A stretch of 6,622 bases of DNA from a bacterium. GTDB taxonomy: Bacteria; Chloroflexota; Dormibacteria; Aeolococcales; Bog-877. The notes beneath the pieces are model-generated. The model was given only the letters and a program-made list of their open reading frames with translations. It made no database searches and was not told where the DNA came from. Within the stretch, counting starts at the first letter, position 1. The number at the start of each line of letters is the position of its first letter. Location: NCBI GenBank assembly GCA_021798435.1, contig JAJZGN010000109.1:1-6622 (forward strand), in the 5' to 3' direction. Positions 1 to 5,409 of this stretch are shown here, piece after piece. Made by a program: the position numbers and the translations under genes.

Positions 1-178
1 CGGCGGCCAGGTAGGAGGCGCCCGCCGTGTAGGGCGAGAAGAAGCCGAGGAACGCCACACCCGCAAGGGCCCAGCGGTGGGAGCGGAGTCCGTACCGCAG
101 GGTGGTGAGGACACCCTTTCCTGGCCTGAGGCTGGTGAGGGCGGCCGGTGTACCTGGCTCCGGCGGGGCCACCGTCAT
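1..178 (-). CDS. ABC-2 type transporter permease, N-terminal part (runs off the window)
   Basis: Only the first 59 codons are present; the gene continues beyond base 1. The ATG at 178-176 overlaps the stop codon of the upstream ATPase as ATGA, so translation is probably coupled. No strong Shine-Dalgarno is seen, only GGGGAA shortly before the start. The protein begins MTVAPPEPGT, has a basic stretch (RYGLRSHRW, residues 28-36) and then a hydrophobic segment at about residues 37-59 that would be the first membrane span. That layout, basic cytoplasmic lead followed by a long first helix, is usual for ABC-2 exporter permeases. Position directly after an ABC-2 ATPase makes it the cognate membrane subunit. 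The substrate cannot be inferred. Family assignment rests mostly on context. Confidence 0.8.
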   Translation of the reverse strand, partial: MTVAPPEPGTPAALTSLRPGKGVLTTLRYGLRSHRWALAGVAFLGFFSPYTAGASYLAA

Positions 179-1098
179 GGATTCCCCGGAGAGGACGCTC
201 CGGCCGCATCTGGGTCATCACGGAAGACCGCCAGGAAGACCTCCTCCAGGGTCGGCTCGTGGGTGACCAAGTTGAGTACCCGGCCCTGCCCCAGCACCTC
301 CAGCAGCGGCCCGAAGTCACCACGCACCGCGCAGCTCAGATGGTGGTCCACCCCGGTGACATCCTCAACGCCGGGGAGGGCTAGGACCGCATCCAAGGGG
401 ATCTCGCGGTCAAAGTCAGCCTCCAGGCGGTGGTAGCGAAGGTTGTGGAGCTCGTCGAGACGAGCGACCTGAACCAGGTGGCCCCCCCGAAGGATGGCCA
501 CTCGCTGGCAGACGCGCTCCACCTCTGACAGGACGTGCGAGGACAGGAAGACAGTGCCCCCGCTGGCCGCCTCCTCTTGGACCAGGCGATAGAACTCCTG
601 CTGGATCAGGGGGTCCAAGCCGGTCGTGGGCTCATCCAGGACCAGCAGCCGGGATGGATTCATGAAGGCCAGCACCAGCCCGAGCTTGCGCTTGTTGCCT
701 GATGAGTACTCCCGATAGCGCCTATCCAGGTCGAGGTCCAGCCGCTCCGCGAGGTTGCCCACACGCGAGCGGTCGACCCCGCCCCGCAGGCCCGCTATAT
801 AGGCCACCACCTCGCGGCCGCGCATCCCTCCCCACTGGGGCATCTCACCGGGCAGGTAGCCCACCATGCGCTTAACCTGGACCGGCTGGGCCTGGCAGTC
901 GATGGAGAAGATCTCGGCGCGGCCACGGGTGGGGCGGACCATGTCCATGAGGAGCCGGATGGTGGTGGTCTTCCCGGCCCCGTTGGGCCCGAGGTAGCCG
1001 AAGACCTCTCCGGCGGCCACCTCCAAGTCGAGGCCAAAGAGCCCGTGCGCCTGCCCATAGTCCTTGGTGAGCCCGGCGGTGCGGATCGCGACTTCCAT
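175..1098 (-). CDS. ABC-2 type exporter ATP-binding protein
   Basis: A 307-residue nucleotide-binding subunit that would power export by the adjacent permease at the cytoplasmic face. Visible motifs in order: Walker A GPNGAGKT at 37-44, a degenerate signature YSSGNKRKL at 131-139, Walker B LLVLDEP at 151-157 with D-loop TGLDP at 159-163, and the switch histidine SSH at 186-188. The signature lacks the classical LSGGQ, and the Q-loop region reads YLPGEM without an obvious Gln; both are common in DrrA/CcmA-like ABC-2 ATPases. The tail PTLEEVFLAV (282-291) matches the usual C-terminal extension of that group. The start is well supported: AGGAGGT at 1113-1107 sits 8 nt before the ATG and overlaps the end of tetR. 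It is the second gene of a tetR-ATPase-permease operon. Confidence 0.95.
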   Translation of the reverse strand: MEVAIRTAGLTKDYGQAHGLFGLDLEVAAGEVFGYLGPNGAGKTTTIRLLMDMVRPTRGRAEIFSIDCQAQPVQVKRMVGYLPGEMPQWGGMRGREVVAYIAGLRGGVDRSRVGNLAERLDLDLDRRYREYSSGNKRKLGLVLAFMNPSRLLVLDEPTTGLDPLIQQEFYRLVQEEAASGGTVFLSSHVLSEVERVCQRVAILRGGHLVQVARLDELHNLRYHRLEADFDREIPLDAVLALPGVEDVTGVDHHLSCAVRGDFGPLLEVLGQGRVLNLVTHEPTLEEVFLAVFRDDPDAAGASSPGNP

Positions 1099-1104
1099 GC
1101 TCAG

Positions 1105-1827
1105 CTACCTCCTCGCTTCGTTGGGCAGGCCATTCTCCCCGCCGGAGCCGAACCAGAGCCCCAGGGCGTCCTCGTGGAACAGCTTCAGGGACCCAGAGGG
1201 CAGCCCCAGGACCCGCTCCACGGCCTCGGTGTAGCCGGCCAACATCCCCAAAACGGACTGGAAGGGCACCTTCTGCTCCTGGCCCCCGACGAAGAGCTCG
1301 ATGGCCGCGTCCTGAGCGCTGAGCAGGAGGGAGAGGATGGCGCGAGCTGCACCGTCCGGGGAGTGAGCCGACATCACGCCCTCCTCGACACCCTGCCCTA
1401 TGATCTCGGCCAGCATCGGAACCAGTGAGACCGTTAAGTGCCCGCGCAGCTTGTCCCGGGTCAGCACGTTGTCGTCCGAGTACCAGACCCGTACCAGCGC
1501 CAGCATCAGCTCCCGGCGCTCCGCCTTCCATCCGGCGATGCCGGTGAAGATCCCCTCCAACTTGGAGACGGCCGACAGTCCTGGCTCAGCGGTGATGGGA
1601 GCCACTGTCCCCAGCGCGGCGGCCACCACGGAATCCACCACGGCCTCCAGGAGGGTCCGCTTCGACGCGAAGTAGTGATAGAAGGCGCCCCTCGAGGCGT
1701 GGAGATCGTCCAGCACGTCCTGCACACTCATCTGCTCATACCCCTTCGTCTGGATGAGGCGGAGCCCGGCTTGCACGAAGGCCTCCCTCCGAACCGCCCG
1801 CGTCTCGGGGTTCACCGTCCGGGGCAA
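1105..1827 (-). CDS. TetR/AcrR-family transcriptional regulator
   Basis: A 240-residue one-component repressor. The N-terminal DNA-binding domain covers about residues 11-62, with the helix-turn-helix in SVQDVLDDLHASRGAFYHYF (34-53) followed by SKRTLLEAVVD, a textbook TetR pattern. The remaining ~170 residues form the variable ligand-binding and dimerisation domain; its ligand cannot be told. The start is TTG at 1827-1825, chosen because GAGGT at 1838-1834 lies 6 nt upstream; an internal GTG four codons later has no comparable site. It ends 6 nt before the ABC ATPase, so it is cotranscribed with the exporter it probably controls. A palindromic operator lies immediately upstream, pointing to autoregulation with release on binding an exported compound (inference). 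Confidence 0.95.
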   Translation of the reverse strand: MPRTVNPETRAVRREAFVQAGLRLIQTKGYEQMSVQDVLDDLHASRGAFYHYFASKRTLLEAVVDSVVAAALGTVAPITAEPGLSAVSKLEGIFTGIAGWKAERRELMLALVRVWYSDDNVLTRDKLRGHLTVSLVPMLAEIIGQGVEEGVMSAHSPDGAARAILSLLLSAQDAAIELFVGGQEQKVPFQSVLGMLAGYTEAVERVLGLPSGSLKLFHEDALGLWFGSGGENGLPNEARR

Positions 1828-1844
1828 GGGGTGACCTCAATAAC

Positions 1845-1861
1845 CGACCGACTGTCGGTCG
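1845..1861. promoter_or_regulatory. Palindromic operator, likely for the TetR regulator
   Basis: The 17 bases read CGACCGAC-T-GTCGGTCG, a perfect inverted repeat with 8-bp arms around one central base. It lies 6 nt upstream of the tetR ribosome binding site and next to a TATTAT -10-like box at 1868-1863. The predicted transcription start would fall inside the palindrome, so a bound dimer would block initiation. Near-palindromes with GACCGAC/GTCGGTC arms are typical targets of TetR proteins in high-GC bacteria. Binding itself is inferred. Confidence 0.8.
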
Positions 1862-1862
1862 C

Positions 1863-1868
1863 ATAATA
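1863..1868 (-). promoter_or_regulatory. Candidate -10 box of the tetR-ABC operon
   Basis: TATTAT reads on the minus strand within an otherwise GC-rich region, about 36 nt before the tetR TTG. No good -35 match is found at 16-18 nt; the nearest TGTGAC-like word is only 13 nt away. The repressor palindrome directly follows. The promoter call depends on this AT-rich hexamer and its position. Confidence 0.45.
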
Positions 1869-1997
1869 CACCACGTCATGGGTCACACGATGTTCTCCCG
1901 GAACCATGAGACCCTACGGGGCCGCCCGGGGACCCCATCGTGCACCTGCGAACCGGCGGCCGGGGTGGCGCGCGGTCGTGGGCGTGCCAGGGACCGG

Positions 1998-2016
1998 AAA
2001 GGGCGGCTGGCCCCTT
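1998..2016 (-). terminator. Possible terminator of the tRNA transcript
   Basis: Read on the minus strand, AAGGGGC and GCCCTT pair around CAGCC, with one bulged base, and a short T run (TTT) follows. The hairpin starts about 25 nt after the 3' end of tRNA-Thr. The T run is weak, so it may only be a processing or pausing structure. Confidence 0.35.
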
Positions 2017-2040
2017 GCGTGGCTCGGCGGCGCGCCCAAG

Positions 2041-2112
2041 AGCCCAGGGCGGGGATTGAACCCGCGACCTCTTCCTTACCAAGGAAGCGCTCTACCACTG
2101 AGCTACCTGGGC
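2041..2112 (-). tRNA. tRNA-Thr (anticodon GGT)
   Basis: A 72-nt cloverleaf on the minus strand. The acceptor stem is GCCCAGG/CCTGGGC, the D arm is GCTC...GAGC, the anticodon stem CTTCC/GGAAG encloses loop TTGGTAA with GGT at 2080-2078, and the T arm is GCGGG-TTCAATC-CCCGC. The discriminator is T at 2041. The genome encodes no CCA tail (CTT follows), so CCA must be added enzymatically. It lies one nucleotide after tRNA-Tyr and is certainly cotranscribed with it. Confidence 0.97.
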
Positions 2113-2113
2113 G

Positions 2114-2195
2114 TGGGCGGGAGAGGATTCGAACCTCTGTAGGCGACGCCAGCTGATTTACAGTCAGCCCCGTTTGACCACTTCGGTACCCGCCC
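2114..2195 (-). tRNA. tRNA-Tyr (anticodon GTA)
   Basis: An 82-nt class II tRNA on the minus strand. The acceptor stem is GGGCGGG/CCCGCCC, the anticodon stem GCTGA/TCAGC encloses loop CTGTAAA with GTA at 2161-2159, a long variable arm (GGC-GTC-GCC) is present as expected for bacterial tRNA-Tyr, and the T arm is AGAGG-TTCGAAT-CCTCT. The discriminator is A at 2114. No CCA is encoded: the only following base before tRNA-Thr is C. It is the first gene of a two-tRNA transcript. Confidence 0.97.
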
Positions 2196-2202
2196 GCCGG
2201 CG

Positions 2203-2208
2203 AGTATA
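2203..2208 (-). promoter_or_regulatory. Candidate -10 box for the tRNA-Tyr/Thr transcript
   Basis: TATACT on the minus strand lies 7 nt before the mature 5' end of tRNA-Tyr, so transcription would start at or within a base or so of the tRNA. No convincing -35 is seen: ACGACA occurs 20 nt upstream, which is too far. The core GTATAC (2204-2209) is palindromic, and on the plus strand TATACC with TTCGGT 17 nt upstream (2182-2187) could drive the divergent csaA gene. Confidence 0.5.
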
Positions 2209-2254
2209 CCGGGAGTCGGCCCCGACCCTGTCGTTCCAGGAGGTGAGCCCAGCC

Positions 2255-2614
2255 ATGCCCGACGGCGCTCTGCCGGAGATCGATTTCCACCATTTCAGCG
2301 CGCTTGACATCCGCAGCGGGGTGGTCCGGACCGCGAGCCCGTTCCCCGAGGCCCGCAAACCTGCCATCAAGCTGGAGGTCGACTTCGGCCCAGAGATCGG
2401 TGTCCGCCAGTCCAGCGCCCAGCTGACCCGGCACTACCGGCCTGAGGAGCTGGTCGGAACCGAGGTGCTCGCGGTGGTCAACCTGCCCCCACGACGGGTG
2501 GCCGGCTTCCGAAGTGAGGTCCTGATCCTGGGGATGATCAATCCGCAGGTTCCTGGCGAGGTGGTGCTCGTCCGCCCCGATCGGACGGGCACCCGGGGCT
2601 GGCGCCTGGGCTGA
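2255..2614 (+). CDS. csaA: CsaA-like protein-export chaperone with tRNA-binding fold
   Basis: A 119-residue protein close to the ~110 residues usual for CsaA. It shows the family pattern: FHHFSALDIRSGVV (11-24), FPEARKPAIKLEVDFGPEIG (30-49), the QSSAQLTRHY segment (52-61), LVGTEVLAVVNLPPRRVAGF (66-85) and SEVLILG (87-93). CsaA homodimers have the EMAP/Trbp111 tRNA-binding OB fold and are reported to bind unfolded preproteins and SecA. The ATG at 2255 is set by a near-perfect AGGAGGTGA at 2238-2246, 8 nt upstream. A longer reading frame opens at 2174 but would begin inside tRNA-Tyr and is rejected. The extension TGTRGWRLG after residue 110 is slightly longer than typical. It is divergent from the two tRNA genes and probably monocistronic. 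Confidence 0.93.
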   Translation: MPDGALPEIDFHHFSALDIRSGVVRTASPFPEARKPAIKLEVDFGPEIGVRQSSAQLTRHYRPEELVGTEVLAVVNLPPRRVAGFRSEVLILGMINPQVPGEVVLVRPDRTGTRGWRLG

Positions 2615-2627
2615 GCGCTAGGGGGTC

Positions 2628-2643
2628 GCGGCTCTCGAGCCGC
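2628..2643. repeat. Inverted repeat between csaA and pspA: operator or weak terminator
   Basis: GCGGCTC-TC-GAGCCGC is a perfect dyad with 7-bp arms and a 2-base centre. It starts 13 nt after the csaA stop and ends directly before a TAACAT -10-like box. As RNA it would form a 6-bp stem with a CTCG tetraloop but has no following T run, so it is a poor intrinsic terminator. Its place between the -35 and -10 positions of the pspA promoter suits an operator. The choice is unresolved. Confidence 0.5.
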
Positions 2644-2649
2644 TAACAT
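2644..2649 (+). promoter_or_regulatory. Candidate -10 box of pspA
   Basis: TAACAT, in the context GCTAACATC, fits the TANNNT form frequent in high-GC bacteria. Transcription would start near 2656, a few bases before the GGAAGGAG at 2661-2668. No clear -35 is seen (GGGGGT sits at the expected spacing), which is compatible with activator or alternative sigma dependence. Prediction only. Confidence 0.4.
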
Positions 2650-2675
2650 CCCATCTGGAGGGAAGGAGCCCACCT

Positions 2676-2696
2676 GTGCCAAGGAGACGGCAATGA
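2676..2696 (+). CDS. Possible six-codon upstream ORF coupled to pspA
   Basis: GTG CCA AGG AGA CGG CAA TGA would encode the peptide MPRRRQ. It has its own strong GGAAGGAG (2661-2668) at 7-nt spacing, and its TGA overlaps the pspA ATG as ATGA. Its codons include AGG-AGA, rare arginine codons in GC-rich genomes, and these same bases form the pspA ribosome binding site. It may be a real leader peptide that couples or tunes PspA translation. It may also be chance, since purine-rich leaders often contain such frames. Confidence 0.3.
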   Translation: MPRRRQ

Positions 2697-3787
2697 GCAT
2701 CATGCGGCGGATGTCGGACCTGTTCCAGCAGAAGGCCAACAAGGTCCTGGATCGGGCGGAGAACCCGGTCGAAGCGCTGGACCTCTCCTACCAGAAGCAG
2801 ATGGAGTCCCTCCAGCAGGTGAAGCGCAGCGTGGCCGACGTCCTCACCTCGGAGAAGCGGCTAGAGATCCAGGCCGCCCAACTTCAGCAGAGCCAGGACA
2901 AGCTCCAGGGGCAGGCCAAGCTGGCCCTCCAACAGGGCCGGGAGGACCTCGCCCGCCTGGCGCTCACCCGGGCCCAGGACGCCCAGAACCAGCTCCAGAG
3001 CCTCCAGGTCCAGATTGCTCAAATGAAGGATCAGGAGCAGAAGCTGGAGCTGACCGCCCAGAAGCTGCAGGCCAAGGTCGAGGCCTTCCGCACCCAGCGC
3101 GAGACGATGAAGGCTCAGTACTCGGCGGCCAAGGCCACCACCCAGGTGGGCGAGGCGGTGACCGGGCTCAGCGAGCACATGGCCGACGTCAACCTCATGA
3201 TGGAGCGAGCCCAGGACAAGACCCAGCAGATGCAGGCCAGGGCCGCCGCCATTGACTCCCTGGTGGACAGCGGCACCCTGGACCAGATCGGGATCACCTC
3301 TGGGGATGACATCGAGCGCCAGCTCCAGAGCGGGCTGGCCACCTCCGAGGTGGATGCCCAACTCGCGCAGCTGAAGCAGGAGGTGCTGGGGGCGCCAGCC
3401 GAGGCGCCCAAGCTAGAGGCCGCGGCACCGGCGACGCCAACCCCGGCTGCCCCGCCAGCGGCCGCTCCCTCGGACTCCACCAGAGCGACGGTGGTGGTGC
3501 GCATCCAGGGCGAGGACCAATACCGGCTGGCCGTCTCAGAGCAGCCGCAGCTCGAGCCCCTTGACCGAGCCCTCTCGGACGCCATCTCCGGGCAGGACCA
3601 GGGCAGCTATCGGACGGCCCTGGCGGCCCTGCTCAACTTTGTCCGCGCCCATGGAACCAAGGTGCCCGCTGACGACCTGGTGCCCTCCGACGTGGTCCTG
3701 CCGTCAGAGGATATGACCCTGGAGGAGGCCACCTCCCTGTTGTCCGAGGACGGCAACGTGGTGGACGCCCCAGCCAGCCCGGCCTGA
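2693..3787 (+). CDS. pspA: PspA/IM30 family protein fused to a C-terminal PspAA-like domain
   Basis: A 364-residue membrane-stress effector. Residues 1-22 (MSIMRRMSDLFQQKANKVLD) resemble the amphipathic helix with which PspA touches membranes, followed by ENPVEALDLSY, a family hallmark. Residues 23-233 are an almost uninterrupted, Gln/Arg/Ala-rich coiled coil of the ESCRT-III-like PspA/Vipp1 type. An Ala/Pro linker (234-264) leads to residues 265-356, whose pattern VVVRIQGEDQYRL, LDRAL, YRTALAALLNFVRAHG, VPADDLVPSDVVLP and TLEEATSLL matches the PspAA domain, normally a separate ~90-residue protein encoded beside pspA. PspA forms oligomers that stabilise the inner membrane. The start has AAGGAG at 2681-2686, 6 nt upstream. 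It ends two bases from the convergent pspAB. Fusion and PspAA identity are read from sequence pattern. Confidence 0.92.
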   Translation: MSIMRRMSDLFQQKANKVLDRAENPVEALDLSYQKQMESLQQVKRSVADVLTSEKRLEIQAAQLQQSQDKLQGQAKLALQQGREDLARLALTRAQDAQNQLQSLQVQIAQMKDQEQKLELTAQKLQAKVEAFRTQRETMKAQYSAAKATTQVGEAVTGLSEHMADVNLMMERAQDKTQQMQARAAAIDSLVDSGTLDQIGITSGDDIERQLQSGLATSEVDAQLAQLKQEVLGAPAEAPKLEAAAPATPTPAAPPAAAPSDSTRATVVVRIQGEDQYRLAVSEQPQLEPLDRALSDAISGQDQGSYRTALAALLNFVRAHGTKVPADDLVPSDVVLPSEDMTLEEATSLLSEDGNVVDAPASPA

Positions 3788-3789
3788 CC

Positions 3790-4365
3790 TCAGACCGGCA
3801 CCCCCCAGAGTGCGAACCAGCGCTCCAAGTCGGGCTCCACGGGGAGGTCCTCCTTCGCCACCGCTGCCAGCCGCATCTCGGTGGCATTGTCCCGACGCCG
3901 GTCCCCGGTGGGCACGAAGGGGTAGAAGGTAGCCTCTTTGTAGCCGTAGATCCAGTAGGCCGGCCCCGAGGCCGAGGTGAAGGGGAACACCGCCGCCAGA
4001 AGGCAGTCACCCAAGCCCTCGTCCAGAAGCCCGGTGGCGACCGCGTGCAGGGCGGCCAGCATGGTGTCGAACTGATTGCCTTCCACGAGAAGCCACTCGA
4101 ACCCGAGCTCGTCCTTCACCTCGCGCACCGAGAGGGCGTCTTCTGGAGACGCCTTGTCCTGCAAGCCGAGCATGGCCACCGTGTCGGCGGTCAGCTTCTG
4201 GAACCGGCCGCCGGGGAGAGAGCGGAAGACCACCCCCACCCGTCCCGTGGGCTTGAGCCCGGCCGAAGTCTCCAGGGTGAGCATGGCAGTGCTCATGGCG
4301 AAGATCTTGTCTTCATTGGACTTGGGGAGCCTGGTCCGGCCGAGGATCGAGTCGAGGAAGCCCAC
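3790..4365 (-). CDS. pspAB: PspA-associated protein PspAB
   Basis: A 191-residue protein, soluble by appearance, with no membrane segment or signal peptide. It opens with MGFLDSILGRTRLPK, the characteristic start of the PspAB family, followed by AMLTLETSAGLKPTGRVGVVFR (27-48) and a C-terminal half with AYWIYGYKEATFYPFVPTG (136-154), also typical. The molecular function of PspAB is not established; it is known as a partner recurring beside PspA, PspAA and HtpX. The start is GTG at 4365, 9 nt after the htpX stop. The GAGG upstream is too close to the start, so initiation may rely on coupling to htpX. It is the second gene of the htpX-pspAB operon and converges on pspA, leaving only two bases between stop codons. 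Confidence 0.87.
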   Translation of the reverse strand: MGFLDSILGRTRLPKSNEDKIFAMSTAMLTLETSAGLKPTGRVGVVFRSLPGGRFQKLTADTVAMLGLQDKASPEDALSVREVKDELGFEWLLVEGNQFDTMLAALHAVATGLLDEGLGDCLLAAVFPFTSASGPAYWIYGYKEATFYPFVPTGDRRRDNATEMRLAAVAKEDLPVEPDLERWFALWGVPV

Positions 4366-4374
4366 GCCTCAACT

Positions 4375-5298
4375 CTAACCGGAAATCTTCGCCTCCAGCT
4401 CGCGGAGCTTGGCCAGCCGGTGCTCCAGGGAAGGGTGGGTGGAGAACACCTCCGCCAGACTCCCCTTGCCGGCGGTGATGGCGGGGAAGATCATGAAAGC
4501 GTTGGCTGACTGCACCTGGCGGAGGTCCCGGCTGGGGATCCTGGTCATCACTCCGCTGATCTTCTGCAGCGCCGAGGCGAGCTGGGAGGGCTCCTGGGTG
4601 ATGATCGCCGATCCCCGGTCGGCGGCGTACTCCCGGTAGCGGGAGAGGGCCCTGATCAGCACGAAGCTGATGGCCCAGACGGCCGCCGCCACGAGGATGA
4701 TGATGATCATCCCCTCACCCTCGTCCGAGCCTCGGCCCCGGCCGTAGCCCCCGCCGTATCCGAAGCCGCCGAACATGCCAAACCACATCCCCGACTGCAC
4801 GATGAGGGAGGCCACGGTGGCGAAGAACCCGGCCATCGCCATGACCTTCACATCGCGGTGGATCACATGGCTGAACTCGTGGGCCAGCACCGCCTCCAGC
4901 TCCTTGGGCTCCAGCTGGTCGAGGATGCCCGTCGTCACGGCCACCACGGCGTGCTTGGGGTTGCGGCCGGTGGCGAGCGCATTGGGCACCCGAGACGGAA
5001 TCACGGCCACCTTGGGCATGGGCATACCGGTGAGCTGGGCCAGCCGTCCCACGATGTCATGCACCTGGGGGTACTGCTGGGGCGTAACGATCTGGGCGTG
5101 GAGCGCCGACAGCACCATCCGGTCCGAGAAGTAGTACTGGGCCACCAGCAGCACTGCCACCACCACCACGATGGTGACGATGCCGGTGTGGAGCAGCAGC
5201 AGCACTCCGACGAAAGCCAGGTAGACCACCGCCAGCAGGAAGAGGGTGAGGAACATCCGAGCCGTGAGCCCGACGTCGGTGCCCAATTTGCGTTGCAT
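4375..5298 (-). CDS. htpX: HtpX-family M48 membrane metalloprotease
   Basis: A 307-residue zinc protease of the cytoplasmic membrane that in the family degrades misfolded or damaged membrane proteins. Two hydrophobic helices lie at about 15-36 and 39-55. The catalytic HEFSH motif is at 140-144 (zinc ligands His140 and His144, catalytic Glu141), followed by hydrophobic segments at about 152-176 and 197-217. The third zinc ligand is probably Glu223 in REYAAD (222-227). THPSLEHRLAKL (288-299) is the usual C-terminal motif. A glycine-rich stretch (174-196) separates helices 3 and 4. The start MQRKLGTDVGLTARM was chosen by alignment to the family pattern; a frame extending 70 codons further upstream is antisense to the neighbouring pspA-like gene and looks non-coding. 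It is the first gene of htpX-pspAB and divergent from the second pspA. Confidence 0.94.
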   Translation of the reverse strand: MQRKLGTDVGLTARMFLTLFLLAVVYLAFVGVLLLLHTGIVTIVVVVAVLLVAQYYFSDRMVLSALHAQIVTPQQYPQVHDIVGRLAQLTGMPMPKVAVIPSRVPNALATGRNPKHAVVAVTTGILDQLEPKELEAVLAHEFSHVIHRDVKVMAMAGFFATVASLIVQSGMWFGMFGGFGYGGGYGRGRGSDEGEGMIIIILVAAAVWAISFVLIRALSRYREYAADRGSAIITQEPSQLASALQKISGVMTRIPSRDLRQVQSANAFMIFPAITAGKGSLAEVFSTHPSLEHRLAKLRELEAKISG

Positions 5299-5306
5299 GC
5301 ACCCTC

Positions 5307-5312
5307 TATATA
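5307..5312 (-). promoter_or_regulatory. Candidate -10 box of htpX-pspAB, possibly giving a leaderless mRNA
   Basis: TATATA on the minus strand ends 8 nt before the htpX ATG, so initiation 6-8 nt downstream would place the transcript start at or next to the start codon. It is the most AT-rich hexamer in the 111-bp divergent gap. The only Shine-Dalgarno-like word, GAGGG, is 3 nt from the ATG, which is too close. This suggests a leaderless message, common in Actinomycetota. No -35 was recognised. Confidence 0.45.
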
Positions 5313-5370
5313 CCCGTTTCCTGGGGACCGACGCAGGAGGGCATCTTCGGGGCCGCCGCGCCGCCGGCGC

Positions 5371-5376
5371 TACGAT
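5371..5376 (+). promoter_or_regulatory. Candidate -10 box of the second pspA operon
   Basis: TACGAT, in the context GCTACGATG, is a good high-GC-type -10. Transcription would begin near 5383, just ahead of GGAGGTGG at 5394-5401. No obvious -35 lies 16-18 nt upstream. The htpX promoter lies on the opposite strand about 60 bp away, so the two operons share a compact divergent control region. Confidence 0.4.
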
Positions 5377-5409
5377 GGGCCCGAGCAGTTCGCGGAGGTG
5401 GTTCAGCCG

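Noticed and set aside
1045..1428. 127-codon plus-strand frame opposite tetR
   Set aside because: Antisense shadow of a clear TetR gene, no ribosome binding site or family similarity.
872..1531. 219-codon minus-strand frame spanning tetR and the ATPase
   Set aside because: Out of frame with two well-supported genes and rich in Gly/Arg/Ala as expected for a shifted frame in GC-rich DNA.
1878..2156. Overlapping plus- and minus-strand frames across the tRNA region
   Set aside because: They run through both tRNA genes and noncoding DNA; peptide fragments such as ERIRTSVGD are typical of translated tRNA genes.
2174..2254. Earlier start for the CsaA-like gene
   Set aside because: It would begin inside tRNA-Tyr; the strong AGGAGGTGA points to the ATG at 2255.
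2861..3361. 166-codon minus-strand Leu/Gly-rich frame opposite pspA
   Set aside because: It arises from the antisense of repeated CAG/CTG-type codons in the coiled coil; no start signal or recognisable domain.
4858..5409. A 184-codon upstream extension of the second pspA reading frame
   Set aside because: It is antisense to the conserved part of htpX and His/Gln-rich in a way typical of shadow frames; family similarity begins only after 5410, where a good ribosome binding site lies.
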